Origin: an uncultured Hyphomicrobiales bacterium
GTDB lineage: Bacteria > Pseudomonadota > Alphaproteobacteria > Rhizobiales > CAJQND01
Assembly: GCA_905479595.1 (NCBI GenBank)
Contig: CAJQND010000219.1
Coordinates: 1-8,290 of the forward strand
Length of the DNA: 8,290 nt
Direction: 5' to 3'
The notes under the pieces are model-generated. The model saw only the letters and a program-made list of their open reading frames with translations, was not told where the DNA came from and searched no databases. Below are positions 1-5,915 of this stretch, piece after piece (position 1 is the first letter of the stretch; every line of letters begins with the position of its first letter). The position numbers and the translations under genes are program-made.

Positions 1-384
1 GGGAAGATGCGCTTTGGCATTAATCCGTCCCTGGCCGTCCAGTGGACACCCCAGCGGATCGACAATGCGCCCCAAAAGCGCTTCTCCCACCGGAACACTT
101 ACTACCTTACCTGTGCCGAAGACGGCATCGCCCGCCTGCACATCCGTGTCGGGATCCAGCATCACACACCCAATCAGATCGCGGTCCAGCACATGGGCGA
201 ACCCCTTCTGACCGCCCTCGAAACGTAAGACCTCATCGAGTCGCACGTTTCGTAATCCCGAGATCATCGCGACCCCATCGCCAATCTCCTCTACGCGGCC
301 TCTGTGTTGCGACCGTGGGTGAAGGGATGTCTGATTGATCAAAACCCGTGCCTTGCTCAGCCAGTCGGGCGCATCATTCGGCAT
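1..384 (-). CDS. atpA: N-ATPase F1 subunit alpha, N-terminal part (3' end outside window)
   Basis: Reading the minus strand from ATG at 384 gives 128 codons open to the window edge. The product is the non-catalytic nucleotide-binding alpha subunit of the F1 head, on the cytoplasmic side. Residues 29-45 (GRVEEIGDGVAMISGLR) and 85-115 (AGDAVFGTGKVVSVPVGEAL, then LGRIVDPLG) are the typical beta-barrel and the start of the nucleotide-binding domain of F-type alpha subunits. The Walker A region lies beyond the edge. The N-terminal stretch (residues 1-28) resembles the short helix that carries the peripheral stalk in other F-ATPases. The start at 384 overlaps the end of the b-subunit gene by 11 bases. 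An ATG at 377 is in another frame and stops after six codons, so 384 is preferred. In N-ATPase operons the gamma gene (atpG) normally follows and would lie left of this window. Confidence 0.93.
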   Translation of the reverse strand, partial: MPNDAPDWLSKARVLINQTSLHPRSQHRGRVEEIGDGVAMISGLRNVRLDEVLRFEGGQKGFAHVLDRDLIGCVMLDPDTDVQAGDAVFGTGKVVSVPVGEALLGRIVDPLGCPLDGQGRINAKAHLP

Positions 385-1105
385 CTGTCATCACCTTCAA
401 AATTTGTTTGAGGTCGGCCTGCCAGCTGTTTTTTAGAGCAAAATGCGGCGTTCGTAATTCCAACCCGGCGATAAGCTCAGGATCGGTTGCAAAATGCAGT
501 TTCGGAGTGTTTCGAAGCGCATCATGGATAGCTTTTGTGACGTAGTTTTTTTCACCCGATGTCAGCTCGGAGGCACTTACCAGACTGGTATCATTTCCTG
601 TCAGAGCTTCCCGGTCCTGCGCGGGCATCTTTTGGATAGCGCCGATCAGCAGCGTCAGAAAGGCCGAATGGATGACAGGCGTGTCGAGGCGATTCAGCAG
701 CTTTGACGCGATCTCCACTGACAAGGTCGCAGCCTGTGCCGCTTGTGAATCGGCCGCAAGTTCAGCATCCCTCGCGATGGTTTGTTTTGCAGCATCAATC
801 AGTTTTGTGGCCTCACGCTTTGTCTCGTCGCGTGTTGACCTGGCGGCATCCTGCGCTTCTGTTGCGGCCCTTGCCAGCATCGCCTCGCGCTCTGCAGTGA
901 TACCAGCGCGTAACTCAGTTACCTCGGAAAGCGTTCTGTTGGCTCTGGCTTGGTTTTCTTTGACCTCATGCAATATTTCTTTCGTCGTTTGCTGACGACG
1001 TGCGATCGCGTCTGCGATCGGGCGCCAGAATACGCGAGACAGCAACCAAACAAGGATCACGACATTGAACGCCTGTAATCCGAGCCCCCAGAAGTCGATG
1101 GTCAT
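374..1105 (-). CDS. atpF: N-ATPase peripheral stalk subunit b with delta-like C-terminus
   Basis: Encodes 243 residues, well above the roughly 155-165 of an ordinary bacterial b subunit. Residues 5-27 form one membrane segment (WGLGLQAFNVVILVWLLSRVFW), followed by RPI and a long charged, Ala/Glu/Arg-rich helix to about residue 125. This is the b-type membrane anchor and stator helix linking Fo to F1. Residues 126-235 look different. The segment around 203-235 (HFATDPELIAGLELRT... SWQADLKQIL) follows the pattern of the delta C-terminus, in which a P-x-LIGG-like motif precedes a final helix. This suggests that one chain does the job of both b and delta, consistent with the lack of a separate atpH here. 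The start is 4 bases after the atpE stop; the ATG fits the usual b N-terminus. The delta-like reading rests on pattern comparison by eye. Confidence 0.93.
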   Translation of the reverse strand: MTIDFWGLGLQAFNVVILVWLLSRVFWRPIADAIARRQQTTKEILHEVKENQARANRTLSEVTELRAGITAEREAMLARAATEAQDAARSTRDETKREATKLIDAAKQTIARDAELAADSQAAQAATLSVEIASKLLNRLDTPVIHSAFLTLLIGAIQKMPAQDREALTGNDTSLVSASELTSGEKNYVTKAIHDALRNTPKLHFATDPELIAGLELRTPHFALKNSWQADLKQILKVMTDAE

Positions 1106-1109
1106 GGAA

Positions 1110-1355
1110 TCAACTCAACAGCGGATTGGCAAAAATCAGAAGAAGGGCAATCACTAGACAATAGATCGCGGTCGTTTCGATCATCGCGAGACCAACGAAA
1201 AGGGTGCGCGAGATAGAATTCGCGGCCTCCGGCTGTCGTGCGATTGCGTCCATTGCGGCAGCTACAGACCGCCCTTCGGCGAGGGCAGGGCCGATGGCAC
1301 CGAAGGACACGGCGAATGCGGCACAAATGATGCTGGCGAGGGGTATGTAGTCCAT
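1110..1355 (-). CDS. atpE: N-ATPase ring subunit c (two-carboxylate type)
   Basis: An 81-residue, two-helix proteolipid that forms the rotating membrane ring. Helix 1 (about residues 5-28) contains GAIGPALAEG. The polar loop is ARQPEA (39-44). Helix 2 (about 52-76) contains GLAMIETTAIYCLVIALLL. E60 is the ion-carrying carboxylate. T61, T62 and Y65 match the E-S/T-T-x-x-Y ligand pattern of sodium-binding rings such as that of Ilyobacter tartaricus. Where that protein has Gln32, this one has Glu27, giving two carboxylates per site, a known N-ATPase feature. Whether the ion is Na+ or H+ cannot be settled from sequence: the ligand set suggested Na+ for the family, while the Burkholderia pseudomallei N-type ring was reported as proton-selective. 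The ATG shares one base with the atpB stop (TAATG), implying coupled translation. Confidence 0.95.
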   Translation of the reverse strand: MDYIPLASIICAAFAVSFGAIGPALAEGRSVAAAMDAIARQPEAANSISRTLFVGLAMIETTAIYCLVIALLLIFANPLLS

Positions 1356-2068
1356 TAATCTTCCTTCATGTTTTGAGGGGGGTGGGTTTCTGGTTCTTCC
1401 GTTGAAGGGGCGCCATCTATAACGGTGGAGGTGATGAAAACCATCGCCAGAACGGAGAATATGTAGGCCTGTACAAGACCAATGAGGAGATCAAGCGCCA
1501 TCAGCGGGATCGGGACAAGCAGCCCTGCAAGAGAAGCAACAACTCCGACGATAAAGACACCACTCATGACATTGCCAAACAGACGAACAAACATTGAAAA
1601 AACCCGGGTGATGCTGGCCAGCATATTTAGTGGAATCATGACCGGGTTGGGCATTGCGAAAGACTTAAGATAACCGCTGACCCCATCGCTGCTGATGCTG
1701 AACCAGATCACGGAAACGAACACCACGAATGCCAGCGCTGCATCGGTTTCAAGCTGTGCGGTTGGCGGATCTATCCCCGGTACCAAAGATGTCCAGTTCG
1801 CAATCAGGATGAAGACAAACAGTGTGCCTACAAAGCTGCGATATCTTGATGGATCAGCCCCTGTCGTTTCACGAATCTGAAGGTCGAGCGTCGTCACCAT
1901 AAGCTCAAGTGCTGCTTGTCGCTTGCCCGGGATGAGATCGAGATTGCGGGTGAACCAGCAGGCACTCATAGCCAGTATGCCCATGATTACCCAGGTCGTG
2001 ACGATCGCTGACGTGACCGGGACTGGGCCGAGATAGAATATCGGGAGCGATTCAAGTGGCGAGTTCAT
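1355..2068 (-). CDS. atpB: N-ATPase Fo subunit a
   Basis: A 237-residue integral membrane stator subunit that forms the ion half-channels against the c-ring. Several hydrophobic segments are visible, at about residues 17-38, 78-98, 109-127, 143-178, 180-197 and 198-215. The essential arginine is R162 in the motif SMFVRLFGNVMSG, equivalent to E. coli aR210 in its RLFGN motif. The GLVQAYIFSVLAMVFI segment (197-212) supplies the second conserved helix with Q200 and Y202. The start at 2068 gives MNSPLESLPIFYLGPVPVT and forms an ATGA overlap with the atpR stop. The reading frame stays open upstream to 2362, but that part is antisense-like filler over atpR and lacks subunit-a features. The C-terminal tail (219-237) is acidic and proline-rich. 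All key residues are intact. Confidence 0.95.
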   Translation of the reverse strand: MNSPLESLPIFYLGPVPVTSAIVTTWVIMGILAMSACWFTRNLDLIPGKRQAALELMVTTLDLQIRETTGADPSRYRSFVGTLFVFILIANWTSLVPGIDPPTAQLETDAALAFVVFVSVIWFSISSDGVSGYLKSFAMPNPVMIPLNMLASITRVFSMFVRLFGNVMSGVFIVGVVASLAGLLVPIPLMALDLLIGLVQAYIFSVLAMVFITSTVIDGAPSTEEPETHPPQNMKED

Positions 2069-2355
2069 GCACCGCTCCTCTTGATTTGGCGCAATATTAG
2101 TGCCTTTGCGCTCAACACGCCGGTCAGCGCCGCCAATAGTGCCAAGGCACCTATCTGGACGATGGCATAGAAGCCCGTGCAGATTAACCCCAGTCGCCCG
2201 ATGGTCATTGCAATCCCGACGATTGGCTGCCTGTTGGTTACGATCAAATCTGTAGTAAGGCGAAGGGCTTTGAAATAGCCAAAACCTAACAGCAGGCCAC
2301 CGATGTAGCAGGCCGACAGAGTCATGAGCGTGCGCAGAATATAGGGGTCGATCAT
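2065..2355 (-). CDS. atpR: N-ATPase accessory membrane subunit AtpR
   Basis: A 96-residue protein with three predicted membrane segments at about residues 8-29, 43-64 and 66-84. Its place between atpQ and atpB, its size and its three-helix layout identify it as AtpR, a subunit found only in N-ATPases. An arginine (R54, in GIAMTIGRLGLICTG) sits inside the second hydrophobic segment. A buried basic residue of this kind has been proposed to interact with the carboxylate of subunit c, perhaps during ring assembly. The start at 2355 is chosen because it makes an ATGA overlap with the atpQ stop. A start at 2370 (MDECPMIDP) would add only five polar residues. AtpR proteins vary widely in sequence, so the identification rests largely on context. 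Confidence 0.88.
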   Translation of the reverse strand: MIDPYILRTLMTLSACYIGGLLLGFGYFKALRLTTDLIVTNRQPIVGIAMTIGRLGLICTGFYAIVQIGALALLAALTGVLSAKALILRQIKRSGA

Positions 2356-2636
2356 CGGGCATTCATCCATTTCCAGGCGGTCCAACCGCCAATGCAAAGA
2401 CCAATCATCATAATCGGTGCGCTCCAGAAGACGCCACTGTCGAAACGCGAATCCAGCCAGCGCCCAAAGAACAACCCGCCTAGCGTTGGGATGACGAATA
2501 TCCATCCCAGCACGCCGATCTGGGCCAGACGACGACCTACGGACATCTCCCCCTCACGCAGCCAACGTTCCCGCCTTTCGCGGTGACGCCTGACTTCTTT
2601 GACCATCGGGTCATTCTCGGGGAGATCTTCCTTCAA
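2352..2636 (-). CDS. atpQ: N-ATPase accessory membrane subunit AtpQ (AtpI-like)
   Basis: A 94-residue protein with a charged, Arg/Glu-rich N-terminus (residues 1-35) and two membrane segments (about 38-58 and 69-88). The first contains GWIFVIPTLGGLFFGRWLD and the second SAPIMMIGLCIGGWTAWKW. The GxxxGxWLD-like turn and the two-helix hairpin match the AtpI/AtpQ family, whose members help assemble the c-ring or bind magnesium at the membrane. Within an N-ATPase operon the expected member is AtpQ. The gene overlaps both neighbours by four bases (ATGA at 2633-2636 with atpC and at 2352-2355 with atpR). A later in-frame Met (residue 11) would remove part of the charged head. The coupled start at 2636 is preferred. 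Confidence 0.9.
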   Translation of the reverse strand: MKEDLPENDPMVKEVRRHRERRERWLREGEMSVGRRLAQIGVLGWIFVIPTLGGLFFGRWLDSRFDSGVFWSAPIMMIGLCIGGWTAWKWMNAR

Positions 2637-3043
2637 CGAAACGACTCCCTGTTTCCGCTGGGGTGTAGGCGGTTAATCATACGGCGTATGGCGTTCATCT
2701 GAGCCCGCATCGCTTCGACATGTTCGACTCGCTCAGCCTCAGCATCGGCGGCGAACCGTTCCAGGACCTCTGTATCAAGCCGGGCAAGGTCATCGCCCAC
2801 CACTGCCTCGCGGGTTGCGATGGCGATCTTGGTGCCGCGGGCCACGGTCAGGACTCCGCCGCGCAATGCACAGTACTTCTCTTCATCAGGATGGCGCCAG
2901 CTAACGATGCAGATGGCGAGCGCTGTTGTGAACGGCACATGCCCCGGCAAAACACCAAAGCCGCCGCTCGCATCCACGGCGCGCAAGCTTTCGACCTCTT
3001 CGTCGATTACGGTCGATAAGGGGGTAAATATCCGCAATCTCAT
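2633..3043 (-). CDS. atpC: N-ATPase F1 subunit epsilon
   Basis: A 136-residue central-stalk subunit that couples the catalytic head to the ring and can inhibit ATP hydrolysis. The N-terminal beta-sandwich is recognisable: RIFTPLSTVIDEEVESLRAV, then GGFGVLPGHVPFTTAL (residues 27-42), the usual GxxGxLPGHxP motif of epsilon subunits. After about residue 88 the sequence becomes helical and charged (LARLDTEVLERFAADAEAERVEHVEAMRAQM), which fits the C-terminal helical domain. In this operon type epsilon directly follows beta and lies upstream of the membrane subunits, unlike the housekeeping operon where it is last. Its start forms an ATGA overlap with the atpD stop at 3040-3043. Confidence 0.94.
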   Translation of the reverse strand: MRLRIFTPLSTVIDEEVESLRAVDASGGFGVLPGHVPFTTALAICIVSWRHPDEEKYCALRGGVLTVARGTKIAIATREAVVGDDLARLDTEVLERFAADAEAERVEHVEAMRAQMNAIRRMINRLHPSGNRESFR

Positions 3044-4497
3044 CGGTCTGCACCGGTTTGGTTTGTCGCCTTTTCCTTTGCGCCTGCCTGTTCAAGCGTT
3101 CCAACCATGTAAAGGGAGCTTTCCGACCAGTTGTCTGTATCTCCGTTCAGGATTGCGCTGCATCCAGACAGCGTATCTTTCAGGTTGACGCTTGCGCCGA
3201 GGGTGCCGGTGAACGCTTCGGTAACCATGAAGGGTTGGGTGAGGAACCTTTGTAACCGACGGGCGCGGCTGACAATCTTGCGGTCTGCTGCGCCCAGTTC
3301 TTCCACGCCGAGGAGTGAGATAATATCCGAGAGTTCCCGGAACCGAGCAAGCATCTGACGCACATCTTCAGCAATGCGGTAATGCTTTTCACCAACAACA
3401 AGCGGATCCAGCAGGATCGAGGAAGATGAGAGAGGGTCAATCGCCGGATAGAAGCCTTCGGAGGCCTGCGCGCGCGACAGGACTATCACGCAATCCATAT
3501 GACCGGAAATGGTTGTCACCGCGGGGTCCGTGAAGTCGTCTGCCGGCACATAGACTGCCTGAATGGCGGTCACTGAGGAACCGGCGACGGAGGCGATGCG
3601 CTCCTGCAAACCGGCCACTTCGGTCGCCAGTGTCGGCTGATATCCCACCCGCGATGGCATACGGCCTAATAGGCTTGAAACCTCCGCGCCCGCCTGAACA
3701 AAACGGAACACATTATCCATTAGCAGCAGCACATTGCGGTGCTTCTCATCCCGAAAGTATTCGGAAACCGTAAGTGCGGTCAGTGGCGCCCGCCAACGCG
3801 CTCCGGGTGGCTCGTTCATCTGGCCATAGATGAGCACAGTGCGTTCCAGCACGCCGGAAGCCTGCATCTCTGTCAACAGTTCATGCCCTTCACGCGAGCG
3901 TTCTCCAACACCGGCAAAGACGGAGATGCCGTTGTATTTTTCGACCATGGCCCGGATCAACTCCATCACCAGAACGGTCTTGCCCACTCCCGCACCTCCG
4001 AACATCGCCGCCTTTCCTCCCTGCGCCATGGGTGTCAGCAGGTCGATCACCTTGATGCCTGTCTCAAAAATCTCAGTGGCTGTGGACTGTGATCTCAAAA
4101 GTGGAGGGGCGGCATGGATCGGACGACGTGGTGTGTCGTGGTCTAGTTCGGGCCCGTTGTCCCTTGGCGTGCCCACCACATCCAACAAACGCCCGAGAAC
4201 TGCCTTGCCAACCGGAACCGATATGGACGGGCCCACCATTTTTACCGAGACGCCACGAGACAGTCCCGCCGTGGATTGAAAAGCCACCGCGCGCAGGGTG
4301 TTCAGGTCCAGATGACTGTGGACTTCGAGATCAAGAGACGTCGAGTGATCCCATTCCACGTGAAGTGCGGCATTGATTGGGGGGAGGTCATGCGGAAATT
4401 GAACGTCAACGACAGCGCCGCGGACCGCAAGAACAGTGCCAACTACTGACTGTGCTTGTGGCGGCATTGGTTCGATGGATTGCCCAGTTTCAGGCAT
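3040..4497 (-). CDS. atpD: N-ATPase F1 catalytic subunit beta
   Basis: The catalytic subunit that makes or hydrolyses ATP at the alpha/beta interface. Numbered from the proposed start (485 residues), Walker A GGAGVGKT is at about 167-174. The catalytic glutamate in GERSREG is near 199 and the Walker B aspartate in LLLMDN near 261. Next come the beta-specific LLGRMPSRVGYQPTLA and the DELSE-region equivalent (RFRELSDIISLLGVEEL). All catalytic motifs are intact. The frame stays open to ATG codons at 4545 and 4554. I prefer 4497 (MPETG) for three reasons: the residues before it look unlike any beta N-terminus, a GGAG lies 11 bases upstream, and a start at 4554 would sit 17 bases from a probable FNR-type box, leaving little room for a promoter. 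It is the first gene of the operon. The start is uncertain by up to 19 codons. Confidence 0.95.
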   Translation of the reverse strand: MPETGQSIEPMPPQAQSVVGTVLAVRGAVVDVQFPHDLPPINAALHVEWDHSTSLDLEVHSHLDLNTLRAVAFQSTAGLSRGVSVKMVGPSISVPVGKAVLGRLLDVVGTPRDNGPELDHDTPRRPIHAAPPLLRSQSTATEIFETGIKVIDLLTPMAQGGKAAMFGGAGVGKTVLVMELIRAMVEKYNGISVFAGVGERSREGHELLTEMQASGVLERTVLIYGQMNEPPGARWRAPLTALTVSEYFRDEKHRNVLLLMDNVFRFVQAGAEVSSLLGRMPSRVGYQPTLATEVAGLQERIASVAGSSVTAIQAVYVPADDFTDPAVTTISGHMDCVIVLSRAQASEGFYPAIDPLSSSSILLDPLVVGEKHYRIAEDVRQMLARFRELSDIISLLGVEELGAADRKIVSRARRLQRFLTQPFMVTEAFTGTLGASVNLKDTLSGCSAILNGDTDNWSESSLYMVGTLEQAGAKEKATNQTGADR

Positions 4498-4570
4498 CTT
4501 TTCGCGCGCTCCGTCGACAATTGAGACGTTCAGTGACAGTGCCATCCTGCGCATTCTGCCATATTTGGCC

Positions 4571-4584
4571 TTGATCTAAGTCAG
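4571..4584. promoter_or_regulatory. Candidate FNR/CRP-family operator, atpD-proximal
   Basis: The sequence TTGAT-CTAA-GTCAG matches the consensus TTGAY-N4-RTCAA at nine of ten defined positions; the last A is G. It lies 17 bases before the longest possible atpD start and about 74 bases before the preferred one. FNR-, FnrL-, Dnr- and NnrR-type regulators all bind such boxes, so the signal (oxygen, nitric oxide or other) cannot be told. I could not identify a convincing -10 element at the standard class II distance. Confidence 0.55.
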
Positions 4585-4640
4585 GTTTAGGACGGCATTC
4601 GGTGTTCACCTATGGACGCCCCTTGGAAAGCAAGAGGTTT

Positions 4641-4654
4641 TTGACTTGAGACAA
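4641..4654. promoter_or_regulatory. Candidate FNR/CRP-family operator, distal
   Basis: The sequence TTGAC-TTGA-GACAA matches TTGAY-N4-RTCAA at nine of ten defined positions; the T of the second half-site is A. Its centre is 70 bp from that of the proximal box, close to seven helical turns, so two dimers could lie on the same face of the DNA. It could serve the atpD operon, the divergent aldo/keto reductase gene about 220 bp away, or both. Confidence 0.45.
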
Positions 4655-4705
4655 GGCGGCTTAGCAGACGACTATCCGGCATGTTGATGCGGAAGCGTTA
4701 GTCGG

Positions 4706-4731
4706 ACGAGGTTACTCTGCGATAGCCTCGT
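4706..4731. other. Small hairpin in the atpD/aldo-keto reductase intergenic region
   Basis: Arms ACGAGGTTA (4706-4714) and TAGCCTCGT (4723-4731) can pair over nine positions, one of them a G-T wobble, around an eight-base loop. No T-run follows on either strand, so it does not look like an intrinsic terminator. A second, shorter stem (CTATCG, TAG loop, CGATAG) is at 4779-4793. Both fall in what may be the leader of the plus-strand gene. The remainder of 4585-4872 holds no gene I can support. Confidence 0.35.
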
Positions 4732-4872
4732 GGGCTGGAATGCTCCGGTATTTGATCTGCAAGGTTGAGCGTCGGAAACTATCGTAGCGATAGACCAAAC
4801 GCCAACCATGCACTAACATTCAACTCGGACTACTTAGTGTGGGTCGCTCAAAAAGTGCAGGGAAACCACTTT

Positions 4873-5844
4873 ATGAAATTCAATCAACTCGGTAGCACGG
4901 GAATAAAAGTATCGAAGTTGTGCTTCGGGACCATGTCCTTCGGCGGTGATGCCGACGAGGTTGAATCCTCTCGGATGTTCAACGCCTGTCGTGATCTCGG
5001 CATCAATTTCTTCGACTGCGCGGATGGGTACTCTAGGGGGAAGGCCGAAGCTATACTTGGCAAGCTCATGGGAAAGAGCCGTGACGAGTTGGTTATCACA
5101 TCGAAATGTTTTGTACCTATGTCTGATGACATCAACGATGGTGGCGGTAATCGTAGACATATCCTGCACGCAGTCGAAGCAAGTCTGCAGCGCATCGGCA
5201 CAGACCGCTTGGACATTCTCTTCATGCACCGGTGGGACCCAGCTGTACCCCTTGAGGAAACATTGCGGGCACTAGAGAAGCTGGTTGCAGATGGCAAAAT
5301 CCTATACTTGGGGGCCAGCAACTTCGCCGCCTGGCAGATAGCTAAAGGAATCGGGATATCGGAGAAAAATACTTGGCCGCGTTTTGACGTAATTCAGCCG
5401 ATGTACTCCCTTGTGAAACGTCAGGCCGAAGTAGAGATTTTTCCACTCGCGCTCGCCGAAAAGCTCGGTGTGATCAGTTACTCTCCCGTTGGCGGCGGCC
5501 TACTCAGTGGTAAATATATTAAGGGCCAGAGGCCCGGGAACGCTCGGTTGATGGTCAACGAAGAGTATACTCGTAGATATGGTGAGGATTGGACGTTTGA
5601 CGTGGCGGACGCATTTTTCACCTATGCAAAAAACAAGGGCGTCCATCCTGTTACCCTGGCCGTCGCATGGGCTGCTGCGCATCCTGCGGTAACTTGCCCG
5701 ATTGTCGGAGCCCGCAACCTAAAACAACTCGGGCCGTCATTGGACGCAGCAGGCTTCGAAATGACGAATGAGATGCATGCAGATATTGCGGCCCTGTCTC
5801 GCAATCCGCCTCCCGCAACTGATCGCCTCGAAGAGCAGAGCTGA
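4873..5844 (+). CDS. Aldo/keto reductase
   Basis: A 323-residue NAD(P)H-dependent oxidoreductase with a TIM-barrel fold, reducing carbonyl groups of aldehydes or ketones. The catalytic tetrad is complete: D48 and Y53 (NFFDCADGYS), K78 (LVITSKC) and H119 (DILFMHRWDP). Other family marks are the N-terminal LGSTGIKVSKLCFGTMSFGG, the LGASNFAAWQ segment near 147, SPVGGGLLSGKY near 206, and a C-terminal cofactor-binding segment (PIVGARNLKQLGPSLDA). The natural substrate cannot be read from sequence. The start at 4873 is chosen because AGGGA at 4859-4863 gives a good ribosome site nine bases upstream and because the family begins with MKxxxLGxTGxxVS. The frame extends upstream to an ATG at 4765, but that part has no family features. 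It is divergent from the ATPase operon and 71 bases upstream of the beta-CASP gene, so the two plus-strand genes may be co-transcribed. Confidence 0.92.
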   Translation: MKFNQLGSTGIKVSKLCFGTMSFGGDADEVESSRMFNACRDLGINFFDCADGYSRGKAEAILGKLMGKSRDELVITSKCFVPMSDDINDGGGNRRHILHAVEASLQRIGTDRLDILFMHRWDPAVPLEETLRALEKLVADGKILYLGASNFAAWQIAKGIGISEKNTWPRFDVIQPMYSLVKRQAEVEIFPLALAEKLGVISYSPVGGGLLSGKYIKGQRPGNARLMVNEEYTRRYGEDWTFDVADAFFTYAKNKGVHPVTLAVAWAAAHPAVTCPIVGARNLKQLGPSLDAAGFEMTNEMHADIAALSRNPPPATDRLEEQS

Positions 5845-5854
5845 CACTGATGTT

Positions 5855-5871
5855 GGCACTGTCAACTTAGC
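5855..5871. repeat. 17-bp inverted repeat, left copy
   Basis: GGCACTGTCAACTTAGC occurs here and, exactly in reverse complement, at 7799-7815. The pair encloses 1.96 kb holding only the beta-CASP gene and non-coding DNA. The first eight bases (GGCACTGT) equal the start of the IS26 terminal repeat (GGCACTGTTGCAAA), but the rest differs. No transposase gene lies between the copies, and the eight bases outside each copy (CTGATGTT and CAAATGGG) do not match as a target duplication. Confidence 0.7.
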
Positions 5872-5915
5872 TGTGGAGTGGTTTTTGAAGCCTCGTTTTC
5901 GATGAAGGGTACTCA

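Noticed and set aside
672..995. Plus-strand open frame of 107 residues, rich in Ala/Ser, inside atpF
   Set aside because: Its composition is the mirror of the Ala/Glu/Arg-rich coiled coil of subunit b on the other strand, so it is an antisense shadow.
2069..2362. Upstream extension of the atpB frame to an ATG at 2362 (335 residues in total)
   Set aside because: It overlaps all of atpR, lacks any subunit-a feature and has a composition typical of an out-of-frame shadow. The ATGA-coupled start at 2068 fits the family.
3830..4279. Plus-strand open frame of 149 residues inside atpD
   Set aside because: It is antisense to the strongly conserved catalytic core of subunit beta, is rich in Ser/Pro/Arg as expected for a shadow frame, and matches no family I know.
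4765..4872. N-terminal extension of the aldo/keto reductase from an ATG at 4765
   Set aside because: The family N-terminus begins at 4873, which has its own ribosome site. The extra 36 residues show no recognisable domain and the ATG at 4765 has no clear ribosome site.
5855..5871. Reading the left 17-bp repeat as a terminator stem for the aldo/keto reductase
   Set aside because: There is no strong local stem: the nearby complementary pieces (TGACA and TGTCA) are only five bases and no T-run follows directly.
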